DNA of 64,000 bases from RGIG2041 sp045652745 (GTDB taxonomy: Bacteria > Bacillota > Clostridia > UBA1381 > UMGS1253). Location: positions 62,001-126,000 of the forward strand of contig JAZRUW010000030.1 in the NCBI GenBank assembly GCA_045652745.1, given 5' to 3'. Below the pieces are notes generated by a model. That model saw only the letters and a program-made list of their open reading frames with translations, ran no database searches and was not told the origin of the DNA. How positions within the stretch are numbered: position 1 is the stretch's first letter; every line of letters begins with the position of its first letter. Positions 9,802 to 19,128 of this stretch are shown here, piece by piece. Made by a program: the position numbers and the translations under genes.

Positions 9802-11012
9802 TGAGTTACTCCTTTTTGTCCCAAGTAAGCTTTGTATAAAACTATATACTTTCTAACATTCGTATCCATACTAAACATTTTTTTCGCATAGGTACGGCAG
9901 GCGTTGGAAAAATGCTCCTTGCCTCCGCCGGCAATCGAACACACCTGCTTTAGAAGCCCTTCAAAATCTTCAACAACATAACCGCAACCCTCGCCAATTA
10001 ATTCAGGACAAGCCGTCTTATTATACACAACGCATGGTGTGCCACTCGCAAGCGCCTCAGCCGTAGTAAGCCCAAAAGTTTCCTGTACGGAAGCATTTAC
10101 AAACACATCCGCCATATTGTAATAACGTGCAAGTGTTTTTGCATCCGAAACCGGCGGTATATGTATAATATTTGTTCCTTCAATTCTTTCCTCGGAAACA
10201 TTACCAATCAGCACTACCGCATACCGCGAATCCAAACGCTTGGAAAGCGCTATAAAATCCTCCAAGCCTTTTTCTTTGGTCCAATAGGTACTGACCCCCA
10301 AAATAACTTTTTTATTCTCCAAACCCAGTGCTTTGCACAGCTGCGTTTCCTTCGCAGGTGCAAAGCACTCCAAATCCACCCAATTGTATACATAATCAAT
10401 CGTTTTGGCATCTTTCAAAAATGATTTTTTGGCTTCATCGGCAATCCATTTGGACACACCGACGATATGCAAATTCTCCAAAGCAGTAAACCAGCGTTTC
10501 TTGTCCGAAAACATTTTCTCTGTCCGATCAAAAAACCAACTCACATTATCCTTTTTTAGTCGCGGACAATTCCCACAAACCGTCTGCCACTTAAAACAGC
10601 CGTCATTTAAATAGTGACTGCACTTTCCCGTAAATAAAAAGCAATCGTGTAGCGTAACAAAAGTTGCAATTTGATGCTTTTTTAAATAGCGAAACAGAGC
10701 TGGAAAATACAGGTAATTTGCATGCAGATTGTGCAGATGCACAATATCCGGCTTGTATTTTTTCAAATCCTGTATCATCTTCGACGTCGCAAAGCGAGAA
10801 AAGTAGCCCTGCAAACCTAACAAACGAGATAATACAGCATGCGCTTTTCGTCCGATGCGATTACCGACTTCAATGCACACATCCCCTTTGTTGATTTGTG
10901 ACGCATAGCAACGACAATCTTCGCCCGCCTGCAGCAGCGTTGCTTGCAGCTGCGCAGTTAATCTGCCAGTACTACCATTACTGCTTGTAGCATTGATATG
11001 TGCAACACGCAT
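9798..11012 (-). CDS. Glycosyltransferase family 4
   Basis: 404 residues from ATG 11012, which has GGAGG 7 bases upstream; a GTG further upstream lacks one. It shows the GT-B pattern with an N-terminal MRVAHINATSSNGSTGR segment that binds the acceptor side. The C-terminal donor-binding element contains ETFGLTTAEA, the retaining GT4 signature. A Cys-rich stretch in the middle (CSHYLNDGCFKWQTVCGNCPRL) recurs in WcaC-like transferases. It should add one hexose-type residue to the lipid-linked repeat unit; the sugar is unknown. Confidence 0.88.
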   Translation of the reverse strand: MRVAHINATSSNGSTGRLTAQLQATLLQAGEDCRCYASQINKGDVCIEVGNRIGRKAHAVLSRLLGLQGYFSRFATSKMIQDLKKYKPDIVHLHNLHANYLYFPALFRYLKKHQIATFVTLHDCFLFTGKCSHYLNDGCFKWQTVCGNCPRLKKDNVSWFFDRTEKMFSDKKRWFTALENLHIVGVSKWIADEAKKSFLKDAKTIDYVYNWVDLECFAPAKETQLCKALGLENKKVILGVSTYWTKEKGLEDFIALSKRLDSRYAVVLIGNVSEERIEGTNIIHIPPVSDAKTLARYYNMADVFVNASVQETFGLTTAEALASGTPCVVYNKTACPELIGEGCGYVVEDFEGLLKQVCSIAGGGKEHFSNACRTYAKKMFSMDTNVRKYIVLYKAYLGQKGVTQ

Positions 11013-11032
11013 TTTTCTTCCTCCTCTTACGG

Positions 11033-12172
11033 TCACTGCCAGAAAAACAAATACTGTGGCTGTATTCGAACAAACAAACCTATCAAAACCGCCAGCGCCA
11101 ACAAATAAGCGAACTGCGATTCATGGTCATCAAATGCCATAATCAAATCCGGAATGTACAGTATCATAAAGATAGAGTAGTACTGCACCAAACGCATCAG
11201 GTTTGCATTAACAAACGTGAGCGGCGTTAATAAAAATGCAAGTGCAACCGCCGCCAGAACCAGATTCGCATGCGGATTTACCTCAAGTGCTTCTTTTCCC
11301 TTCCATAGCGTAACAATCATCAAAGCAATATAAACCAACAAAAACATAATCGGCGTACCGCCCTCACGAAGGTTATAACCCTCATATCCGCTCAAATTAG
11401 ACAAAAGCGTCGCAAGCGGTCCTCGTAGCAAAAACACAACCGGAAAGGCAATGAGTACCGCAATAACCTTTTTTCTGTCCATTTTTATATGCTGCAAAAA
11501 ATAAATAGGTATAAAGGCCGCAACGGATTTATGTAATGGATATGCCAATAAAACTGTCAGCAAAAACGGCACAAACTTCTTCTTTTCCGCAAAAGCGAGA
11601 AAGCCCATCAATGCAATACCGGTTGCCAACGTCTGCCTGTGTCCCGTAATACCAAAAAAGGAATAAAACAAACAAGAATAAATCAAAAAGCTCATAAGCG
11701 GCTCTCTGGAATAACGATAAATCAAAATCGCCAGCGGCACCATGAATACGATAGCAATAAAAACCAAATACGCAGTATAATTCGGGATAACGGAATAAAA
11801 TGCTTTTGTCAAAATCGCATACCCCGGATCTTTTACCGCAAGGGCATTTTCACCCAGTATCATCTCAAATAAACCATCTCCGGTTTCTGCGGCACCTTCA
11901 ATAAGATTTTCCTCAAAAATATTCCATTTAAAGATTGTATTCTTGAAATTTTCAAAAAGTTTTTCCCAACTGTTGTATTTACTGTTGTAAAATGTGTAAC
12001 GATATGCATACGTATCTGCGCCAATAGAGAAGTGCCGCAATCCTGACAACAAAATCCAGTTCCCCGCCGCTAAAGCACAAAATGCTTTCTTATTTCTCTG
12101 CGACGGACGAATCCATAGCAAAATCGCTGCATATAAAATTAAAATCAGTATGTTAATTAAATATACATACAT
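11033..12172 (-). CDS. EpsG/Wzy-type polysaccharide polymerase
   Basis: 379 residues with about ten transmembrane helices. The segment LSGLRHFSIGADTYAYR near residue 45 fits the EpsG family, in which a conserved Arg and an Asp-Thr pair lie between the first helices. It should polymerise flipped repeat units on the outer face of the membrane. It is the only polymerase candidate in the operon and lies between two glycosyltransferase genes. Family assignment is firm; linkage specificity cannot be judged. Confidence 0.85.
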   Translation of the reverse strand: MYVYLINILILILYAAILLWIRPSQRNKKAFCALAAGNWILLSGLRHFSIGADTYAYRYTFYNSKYNSWEKLFENFKNTIFKWNIFEENLIEGAAETGDGLFEMILGENALAVKDPGYAILTKAFYSVIPNYTAYLVFIAIVFMVPLAILIYRYSREPLMSFLIYSCLFYSFFGITGHRQTLATGIALMGFLAFAEKKKFVPFLLTVLLAYPLHKSVAAFIPIYFLQHIKMDRKKVIAVLIAFPVVFLLRGPLATLLSNLSGYEGYNLREGGTPIMFLLVYIALMIVTLWKGKEALEVNPHANLVLAAVALAFLLTPLTFVNANLMRLVQYYSIFMILYIPDLIMAFDDHESQFAYLLALAVLIGLFVRIQPQYLFFWQ

Positions 12173-12196
12173 ATCCGTTGTCCTCTTTTTCCGCCA

Positions 12197-13156
12197 TTAT
12201 CTCTTTGTACCAAATCGCACTCTGTAGTACACCGTCACCATTTTCTTGCGCATTTTACCATACGTTGTCATCCCGTAATAATGCACTTTCTCTGCAAAGG
12301 ATAAACGTTTCTGCGCCGATAACTTTTCAAATGCCGCCTTTGCAACATGCAAATTATTCTTTCTTGCACAAAACAACATATAGCATTTTAAAAGATCTGT
12401 GCCGTCCGTTACCGCTGCTTCATCCAAATGTTCAAGCATGTAGGCTCCGAGTTTTTTTCTGTCTACTTCCAAATAAGCTTTAGCTGTTGTAGACGCCTGC
12501 ATATTATGTATACGCGTAATCGAAAGCGCACGATGGTTGATACATATGCCATAGCCTGCAATCAATGCTTTTTGCCACATGAATGCATCCTGCGCAAAAC
12601 GCATATCTTCCTCAAAATATCCAACCTCTTCAAACATCTGTTTCGGCAATAAAAGTGCGCAACCGCAAAGTTCGTGTCCATGATAATACTCTTTCAGATA
12701 ATCTCCCGAAAAATACAAACCTTCTGAAAGCGGTTGATCGTTTCTTGGTATATGCTGACGCTTTTCATTGATAAATTTCGTCATGCAATAAAACATGACC
12801 TTGCTGACATCAACACCTTCGGCATAGAGCTTCGCCGCATCCGCGACCTGCACAGCAACCTTTTCCGGTTCATACATATCGTCGTGCGACAACCAAGAAA
12901 TCCACTCTCCCGCTGCGTTCCTTATTCCGCAATTGAGTGCTGAGGAAACACCGCCGTTTTCCTTAGACACATAACGAATTTTATCCCCATAGGAAAGCGC
13001 TATCTTTTCCGTAGCCCCATCATCACTTGAGCCGTCATTCACCACGACAATTTCAATATTTTCGTAAGTTTGCGCAAGCGCACTGTCGATGGCTTCCGCT
13101 AAATAGTTCGAACCGTTGTACACCGGAATTACAATTGAAACCTTCGGATTATACAT
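12197..13156 (-). CDS. Glycosyltransferase family 2
   Basis: 319 residues with a GT-A domain. Visible elements are VSIVIPVYNG (6-15), NDGSSDD (40-46) and HDDM (91-94), the last serving as the metal- and nucleotide-binding DXD equivalent. No transmembrane helix is evident, so it acts in the cytoplasm on the growing lipid-linked oligosaccharide. It follows the ATP-grasp gene by 30 bases and precedes the polymerase gene. The sugar it transfers is unknown. Confidence 0.9.
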   Translation of the reverse strand: MYNPKVSIVIPVYNGSNYLAEAIDSALAQTYENIEIVVVNDGSSDDGATEKIALSYGDKIRYVSKENGGVSSALNCGIRNAAGEWISWLSHDDMYEPEKVAVQVADAAKLYAEGVDVSKVMFYCMTKFINEKRQHIPRNDQPLSEGLYFSGDYLKEYYHGHELCGCALLLPKQMFEEVGYFEEDMRFAQDAFMWQKALIAGYGICINHRALSITRIHNMQASTTAKAYLEVDRKKLGAYMLEHLDEAAVTDGTDLLKCYMLFCARKNNLHVAKAAFEKLSAQKRLSFAEKVHYYGMTTYGKMRKKMVTVYYRVRFGTKR

Positions 13157-13186
13157 TAAACACCCTTCTTTACTGTTTCTGATATA

Positions 13187-14080
13187 TTATGACAAATCAA
13201 TCCAATCTCCGAGCTGTCTTTCCCACTTCTCCGGATGAAACAGCTGAAAACCGCCGCCCGGAAAGAACGTATATTCACCAAAGTAGATTTGTCCGTTGAG
13301 TTCATATAAATCAATTCTAACCATCTTTTTGTCTTTACAAAGCATAGTTGCAATTTCTTTCATCTCGTCAAACATCCGTGGTTTTGCAATCGGCTTGTTC
13401 GAATTCGGATGATGACGCCTGAGGTCCAGATGGTTAAAATCCATATCAAAAAAATCAAATCGGCAATCCGTATTTCTGTCCGTCACCATGAGCATAACTT
13501 TCGGCTCACCGTCAAAGCAAAAAAACTTATAATCCTCTATGCTTTTTTCGGTATCTTTGCAGTCTGTCATCAGCTTTTCCGCCATAATGTACGGCTTGAT
13601 GCCCTTATACGGATATTCTCGGCCGGCATAAAAGAAATCCTTTTTCAAGCGCCTTGTAAAGGTCTTTTTCATTTCGGCCAGTTCTTCTTTGGTTAACGCA
13701 GATTTATCCTTTACAATTTTAGTACTGCCCGAGTCGTGATTGCACTTTAACACAAACTGATTCGGCAAGGTATCAAAATCAATCTCGTCAAAACTTTCCC
13801 ATTTACCCAAAAGCGGAAACAGATATTCCTCACCGAGCACTTCTTTGATATGCTCACGCACTGCAAGTTTATCAACGAGATTCGTATACTCCGGGCGTCT
13901 GTCATTGACTTTGAGCCACTGCAGTTTTTCATTAAACCCTTTCGGGTTTTTGAAATCTATTTTTCTGCCGGTGGTAGAAAAATAAAAAAACCTCAAATAC
14001 AACTTATCCGGCAAAAAGGACAGCGCATACATCACTTTGCCTCTGATGTTTCTTCCAAAGATTTTTCTTAAATCTATCAT
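13187..14080 (-). CDS. TupA-like ATP-grasp ligase
   Basis: 297 residues of the TupA-like ATP-grasp family found in capsule loci. Visible are FNEKLQWLK (49-57), the ATP-binding FVLKCNHDSGS (109-119) and IEDYKFFCFDG (181-191), which resembles the acidic metal-binding part of ATP-grasp enzymes. TupA of alkaliphilic bacilli is linked to teichuronopeptide, a polymer of glutamate and uronic acid, so an amide-forming ligase that couples an amino compound to a uronic acid is a reasonable role. Its place 2 bases after the wbpP-like gene supports a link to N-acetylgalactosaminuronic acid. Confidence 0.8.
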   Translation of the reverse strand: MIDLRKIFGRNIRGKVMYALSFLPDKLYLRFFYFSTTGRKIDFKNPKGFNEKLQWLKVNDRRPEYTNLVDKLAVREHIKEVLGEEYLFPLLGKWESFDEIDFDTLPNQFVLKCNHDSGSTKIVKDKSALTKEELAEMKKTFTRRLKKDFFYAGREYPYKGIKPYIMAEKLMTDCKDTEKSIEDYKFFCFDGEPKVMLMVTDRNTDCRFDFFDMDFNHLDLRRHHPNSNKPIAKPRMFDEMKEIATMLCKDKKMVRIDLYELNGQIYFGEYTFFPGGGFQLFHPEKWERQLGDWIDLS

Positions 14081-14082
14081 AC

Positions 14083-15057
14083 TTACAAATTCTCCTTATA
14101 CCAGGCAATCGCCTCATTCAAGCCACGCTCAAAATTGTAATCCGGTGCATAGCCAAGCAAGTTTCTTGCTTTGGAGATATCCGCATTGGAGTGCTTGATA
14201 TCTCCCTTGCGGTCAGGGCCGAAATTCGGTTCTATGTCCTTATTTAATGCCTTGGTGAGCGCATAGTAAATGTCAATTAAATACTCTCTGCCGCCATACG
14301 CAACATTAAACGCTTCGCCTGCCGCCTCGTGTGGCGCAAGACAGGCCTTCAAATTTGCCTCGATTACATTTTCAATGTAGGTAAAGTCTCGGCTTTGCTT
14401 ACCATCGCCGTTGATGGTCGGCTGCTCATCATTCATCAGTTGCTTGATAAACTTCGGGATAACTGCCGCATATGCACCGTCCGGATCCTGACGGCGACCA
14501 AATACATTAAAATAGCGCAGTCCGTAGGTGTCGAGTCCGTAGTGCCGGGTATACTGCTTTGCCCATTCCTCATCACAGCGTTTGGTCAGCGCATACGGAG
14601 AAAGAATATTTCCCTCTCTGCCTTCGGTTTTCGGCAAATTCGGCTCGTCGCCGTATACGCTCGAACTCGAAGCATATACAAATTTCTTTACACCACACTG
14701 CCTTGCAGCCTCAAGCATATTGAGCGTGCCGTCAATGTTATTTTTGCAGTAAAACAGCGGCATTTCGATACTTCTCGGCACACTGCCCCAAGCCGCTTGA
14801 TTGAGCACATAATCTACTCCCTCACATGCTTTCAGACAAGTGTCATAATCCTTGATATCACCTTTCACAAACTCATAGTTCGGATTGCTCAAAAACATAT
14901 CCACATTTTTTTGCTTACCGGTAGAAAGGTCATCTAAGCAACGCACTCTATATCCCAAATTCAAAATCGCTTCACAAAGGTTGGAACCGATAAAGCCGGC
15001 ACCGCCCGTGACCAAAAATAGCGAATTTTCAGGAAATTTCAAATCTTTATACCCCAT
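14083..15057 (-). CDS. wbpP: UDP-N-acetylglucosamine(-uronate) 4-epimerase, WbpP/TviC-like
   Basis: 324-residue extended short-chain dehydrogenase with GGAGFIG (18-24), the catalytic SSS (130-133) and YALTK with Y155 and K159. The segments GSVPRSI (91-97) and LRYFNVFGRRQDPDGAYAAVIP closely follow WbpP and TviC, which act on N-acetylated UDP-hexoses rather than UDP-glucose. With the dehydrogenase two genes upstream it should provide UDP-N-acetylgalactosaminuronic acid, either before or after oxidation at C6. The ribosome site AAGGAG lies 7 bases before ATG. Confidence 0.88.
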   Translation of the reverse strand: MGYKDLKFPENSLFLVTGGAGFIGSNLCEAILNLGYRVRCLDDLSTGKQKNVDMFLSNPNYEFVKGDIKDYDTCLKACEGVDYVLNQAAWGSVPRSIEMPLFYCKNNIDGTLNMLEAARQCGVKKFVYASSSSVYGDEPNLPKTEGREGNILSPYALTKRCDEEWAKQYTRHYGLDTYGLRYFNVFGRRQDPDGAYAAVIPKFIKQLMNDEQPTINGDGKQSRDFTYIENVIEANLKACLAPHEAAGEAFNVAYGGREYLIDIYYALTKALNKDIEPNFGPDRKGDIKHSNADISKARNLLGYAPDYNFERGLNEAIAWYKENL

Positions 15058-15074
15058 AATTTCACTCCTTAGTT

Positions 15075-16694
15075 TTAAAACGGAAGTTTTGAATTCACAT
15101 TAAAATAAATCTTTTCAATGAACTCGCGCGTTTTTGTCTCATTCATATTTACTATCGTGATTCCGGTAGCCGAAATATCAGAATTCATACGCTTAATCAA
15201 ATCTTCGTGTAAAATATCTTTTCTGCGTTTTTCTAGTGGCGTACTAAGCATTAACATTAAAAGTTTCCTGTTGTTGTATGGTATAGTAATATCAAAAGAA
15301 TACTTGTGTTCCGAGGTAATAACCAGGCCGCCCCAACTTCCGTATCTAATTTCCCAAAGGAACATATCGCTCCAATCATAATTATATAAATGCTTTTCCA
15401 AATCCGTTTTTGCAATATACTCCGCAAAAACTGCATCAGTTTGCTTCAATAGTTTACGATTATGCAAAAAGATTTTATATAAAACCGAGCAGTATCTCGG
15501 TTTTATATGTTTGGGCATTTTTCGTTTGCCAAACTTTTTATAATAATTTGCACGCGCAATCTCGGATACCCAGGATTTAACTTCTACATCAAAATCAGTC
15601 GCGTCACTAAAATAAATTCTTTTACAAATATCATTTTCATTATTCTTGCCGATATAATCTTTATTATATCGTAAAATTTCTTTCACGATTTCAAAGTCGG
15701 CATAATCAGAACTCTGCACAGAAATTGTATGTGTCTTATGCTGCAGTTGCAACGCAGTGCATATGGTTTCCGCCGCATCGGCATCCAATTTTTCGGCTTT
15801 CGATGTGATATAACTAAAATAGTCAAAAGCAGGATAACACTCTTTAGCCGCGGCAAGCGTAGTTTTACTATCCATACCTCCGGTCAAAGAAATCGCCGGT
15901 TTTTCCCACTTGTCAGCAATTAATGTCATTGTTTTTTTCATCAAGGCACAAATTTCATCTAATCTCTCTTCATATTCCTGCTCTGTTTTGCACATATCCA
16001 ACACTTCCATCGGGAAGAACCGCTTTACATCACAATGCATATCCGTCATAGAAATGCTGACCGCCGTGTTCGGAACAATTCTTTTCAACTCCGCATATGG
16101 TGTAATATCGCCCGGCAGAAAACTACCGTACAAATGATAGAACTTATAATGAATCAGAGAATCCACATAGGTGCTTCTTTTCAATCCAAACATCTCTGCC
16201 GCCATAACCGTATGCGATGTAACCACAATATCATTGCGGATTGCAGCGTAAAATCCGCTCATCATACCTGCACAATCCAACAAAATTTCAAGTTGCTCCT
16301 TCTCTATTTTTCCAAGCAAAAATATTCCCGTCAAGGAATGAATACAGTCGAGCAAATCTTCTTTCCCTCTACATTCACTTTCGTAGAGTTCTTCCAACAC
16401 TTTTTCTTCATCAACAGTTCCCGAAAACAGATTAAAAGCATGACCGATAAGAAAATACTGCTTTCCGTTAAAACTCTTTTTGTACATCGTTTGATTCGGA
16501 TGTACAAAAAAATTAAATCTGTCTATCTGTTCCTTTTTCCAATGCGATATATATGGAAGCGCAAGTGTGACGCTTGACGCTTCCGCCGTTGTCAACAGAA
16601 ATCCACGTTCACAAAGTTTAGTTTCCAGACCTGTCGCCTGAGCCATTTCAACTACCTTTATATGATTCATTCTATCCTTCTTCCTTTGCCCCAT
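15075..16694 (-). CDS. Asparagine-synthase-like amidotransferase lacking the N-terminal Cys
   Basis: 539 residues from ATG 16694, which has GGAGG 8 bases upstream. The C-terminal half is an asparagine-synthase-type ATP pyrophosphatase domain with the PP-loop SLTGGMDSKT (269-278). The N-terminal half looks like the Ntn glutaminase fold but has no Cys at position 2 from any plausible start, so glutamine hydrolysis by the usual route is not expected. WbpS-type relatives in O-antigen loci amidate uronic acids, and the neighbours here make such an acid. Beta-lactam-synthetase-like ligation is an alternative. The gene is visibly more AT-rich than the housekeeping genes. Confidence 0.75.
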   Translation of the reverse strand: MGQRKKDRMNHIKVVEMAQATGLETKLCERGFLLTTAEASSVTLALPYISHWKKEQIDRFNFFVHPNQTMYKKSFNGKQYFLIGHAFNLFSGTVDEEKVLEELYESECRGKEDLLDCIHSLTGIFLLGKIEKEQLEILLDCAGMMSGFYAAIRNDIVVTSHTVMAAEMFGLKRSTYVDSLIHYKFYHLYGSFLPGDITPYAELKRIVPNTAVSISMTDMHCDVKRFFPMEVLDMCKTEQEYEERLDEICALMKKTMTLIADKWEKPAISLTGGMDSKTTLAAAKECYPAFDYFSYITSKAEKLDADAAETICTALQLQHKTHTISVQSSDYADFEIVKEILRYNKDYIGKNNENDICKRIYFSDATDFDVEVKSWVSEIARANYYKKFGKRKMPKHIKPRYCSVLYKIFLHNRKLLKQTDAVFAEYIAKTDLEKHLYNYDWSDMFLWEIRYGSWGGLVITSEHKYSFDITIPYNNRKLLMLMLSTPLEKRRKDILHEDLIKRMNSDISATGITIVNMNETKTREFIEKIYFNVNSKLPF

Positions 16695-16696
16695 TT

Positions 16697-18007
16697 TTAC
16701 AGCCTCCAATAGTTGTAGCCTGCTTTTTCGTAAGCCTTTCTGTCCAAAAGCCCCTTAATATCCAAAAGCACCTTCTTGCCTGCACCGAACAATTTGTCCG
16801 TATCCGCCATGGAAAGGCCTGCAAAGGCAGTGTGTGCCACCGCTAAAATCACAGCATCCATATCCCGAATATCAGCCATGCTTACAAAAGAAACACCATA
16901 GAGCTTCTTGGCTTCTTCACTGTCTGCTTCCGGATCAGCAATCATTGGTTCAATACCGTATTCACGCAGTTCCTGTACAATATCGAACACCTTACTGTTT
17001 CTGGTATCCGGGCAATTCTCTTTAAACGTAAAACCCAAAATGGCAACACGTGCGCCTTTTACGGCTTTACCCGCTTTTATCAAATTCTTTACGCAGTTTT
17101 CAGCCACATATTTACCCATATCATCATTGATGCGACGCCCCGCCAAAATCACCTGGCTGTGGTAACCAAGCTGTTCTGCCTTGTAGGTAAGATAATACGG
17201 ATCAACGCCGATGCAATGACCGCCGACTAAGCCCGGGTAGAATTTAAGGAAATTCCATTTGGTGCCTGCCGCTTCCAATACAGCCTTTGTATCGATTCCC
17301 ATCTTGTTAAAAATAATGGAAAGCTCATTCATAAACGCAATGTTGATATCTCGCTGACTGTTTTCAATAACCTTTGCCGCCTCGGCAACCTTGATGCTCG
17401 GCGCTCTGTGTACACCTGCATCCACAACAATCTCATACACTTTTGCAATTTCCTCAAGCGTTTCGTCATCCATGCCGGAAACGATCTTGGTGATGGTTTC
17501 CAGACGATGCACTTTATCTCCCGGGTTAATTCTCTCCGGAGAATAACCGATTTTAAAGTCTACACCGCACTTCAGACCGCTCTCACGCTCTAAAATCGGT
17601 ACGCACACATCTTCGGTCACACCCGGGTACACCGTAGACTCAAACACGACAATGCTACCCTTAGTCAAGTTTCTGCCCAAAATGGCAGATGCACCTTCCA
17701 CCGGTGTTAAATCCGGTGTATGATCTTCATTTACCGGTGTTGGTACGGCAACAATGTGGAATTTTGCTTCACGCAGTTTTGTTTCATCTGCGGTAAACTC
17801 CACACTCGTATTTTTGATAACTTCATCGCCGACCTCGTTGGTTGGATCGATACCGTTTTTATAAAGTTCAATTTTCTTGGCGTTCAAGTCAAAACCGACT
17901 ACTTGTACCTTTCTGGCAAAAGCAACTGCAATCGGCATACCGACATACCCTAAGCCGACCAGGGAAATTTTTTCTTCTCCACAGATGATTTTTTCATACA
18001 AACTCAT
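16697..18007 (-). CDS. wbpO: UDP-N-acetylhexosamine 6-dehydrogenase, WbpO/TviB-like
   Basis: 436 residues from ATG 18007, with AGAGGTG as ribosome site. It is a UDP-sugar dehydrogenase with NAD motif GLGYVG (18-23) and the catalytic Cys in GGHCIGVDPYY (C265). Motifs such as FESTVYPGVTEDV and GYSPERINPGDK place it with WbpO, TviB and WecC-type enzymes that oxidise UDP-HexNAc, not with UDP-glucose dehydrogenases. It performs the NAD-dependent four-electron oxidation of C6 to a carboxylate. Together with the wbpP-like gene it supplies UDP-GalNAcA. Confidence 0.9.
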   Translation of the reverse strand: MSLYEKIICGEEKISLVGLGYVGMPIAVAFARKVQVVGFDLNAKKIELYKNGIDPTNEVGDEVIKNTSVEFTADETKLREAKFHIVAVPTPVNEDHTPDLTPVEGASAILGRNLTKGSIVVFESTVYPGVTEDVCVPILERESGLKCGVDFKIGYSPERINPGDKVHRLETITKIVSGMDDETLEEIAKVYEIVVDAGVHRAPSIKVAEAAKVIENSQRDINIAFMNELSIIFNKMGIDTKAVLEAAGTKWNFLKFYPGLVGGHCIGVDPYYLTYKAEQLGYHSQVILAGRRINDDMGKYVAENCVKNLIKAGKAVKGARVAILGFTFKENCPDTRNSKVFDIVQELREYGIEPMIADPEADSEEAKKLYGVSFVSMADIRDMDAVILAVAHTAFAGLSMADTDKLFGAGKKVLLDIKGLLDRKAYEKAGYNYWRL

Positions 18008-18024
18008 CTTTAACACCTCTAAAC

Positions 18025-19128
18025 TCAAACTATTTTGAGATACTTTCGCATATCCTCATTTACTTTTATCACATCAAATTTTTCTTTGCAGTATTCGTAG
18101 CTTGCCTTGCCCATCTGCTCCACAAGCTCCGGATGCAAAATAAATTGCTCCATTTTTTCAAAAACAGATTTGCTGTCCTTAACCGGTACCATAAAGCCCG
18201 TCTTGTTGTCCACTACGGTTTCTCTACATCCGGGCGCATCCGTCGTAATTACGGCACGTCCCATGGACATTGCCTCCAGCACCGTGCGCGGCGTGCCCTC
18301 TCTGTAAGAAGGAAGCACATACACAGAACACTGCGCATAATAATTCGCCACGCAGTCCGTTTCACCGAAATGCTCTATAATTCCTTTGTCAATATATGCC
18401 TGTAAATCCTCTTTTTGTATAGAATCCTGAATTCCCTCGCAAGCACCGAGCAGCATGCAACGCACCTGCGGATATTTTTCTTTCAAAAGTGTGCACGCCT
18501 CCAGATACTCTCGGATACCCTTGGAATACATCACACGCGAGAGCATAAAAAACGTCATTTGCTCCGGATACGGCGCAACAGCGAACTTATCCATATTAAC
18601 CCCCGAACCGTTGACTACACGACACTTTTCTTTTTTCACCAATTTACTTTCCGTAAACTGTTTTAAATCGTCGCTGTTTTGAAATATAACCGTATCGGCA
18701 CACCGAAAGGCTTTTTTATACAGAAACGACATAACCGCTTTAATCAGTTTCGCCTTTGCGGTCTGCGCCGTAAAAGCATATCCCGCACCGGTTACCATCG
18801 GCACAATATGGGTAACTCTGGCCTGCTTTGCAGCGATCGAGCCGTAAATAACGGGTTTACTCGTATAACCAAATACCACATCCGGCTTTTCCTTTTTAAA
18901 CAGCTTACAAAGCGCATTCTGATACTTTAAATCCTCCATCGGATTCAATCCGTTTTTCTTCATGGGAATTTCCACAAATTCCGCACCGAGCGCCTTGATT
19001 TTTTCCACGTCCGTTTGGTCAGGTCCCGTAACGATTACGCTGTGTCCGCACGCAATCATTTCGCAAATCAAATCTCCGCGGAAATTATATACTGTTCTGT
19101 TTTTTGGCGATACCACTACGATTTTCAT
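18025..19128 (-). CDS. Glycosyltransferase family 4
   Basis: 367 residues with a GT-B pattern: VVVSPKNRTVYNFRGDL at the N-terminus and LPSYREGTPRTVLEAMSMG as the donor-site signature in the C-terminal half. The arrangement resembles transferases that add the second sugar to undecaprenyl-linked intermediates (PglA/WbpY-like), which suits its place close to the initiating transferase. The start overlaps the stop of the dehydrogenase gene upstream (ATGA). The donor is probably an N-acetylated sugar, by inference only. Confidence 0.87.
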   Translation of the reverse strand: MKIVVVSPKNRTVYNFRGDLICEMIACGHSVIVTGPDQTDVEKIKALGAEFVEIPMKKNGLNPMEDLKYQNALCKLFKKEKPDVVFGYTSKPVIYGSIAAKQARVTHIVPMVTGAGYAFTAQTAKAKLIKAVMSFLYKKAFRCADTVIFQNSDDLKQFTESKLVKKEKCRVVNGSGVNMDKFAVAPYPEQMTFFMLSRVMYSKGIREYLEACTLLKEKYPQVRCMLLGACEGIQDSIQKEDLQAYIDKGIIEHFGETDCVANYYAQCSVYVLPSYREGTPRTVLEAMSMGRAVITTDAPGCRETVVDNKTGFMVPVKDSKSVFEKMEQFILHPELVEQMGKASYEYCKEKFDVIKVNEDMRKYLKIV

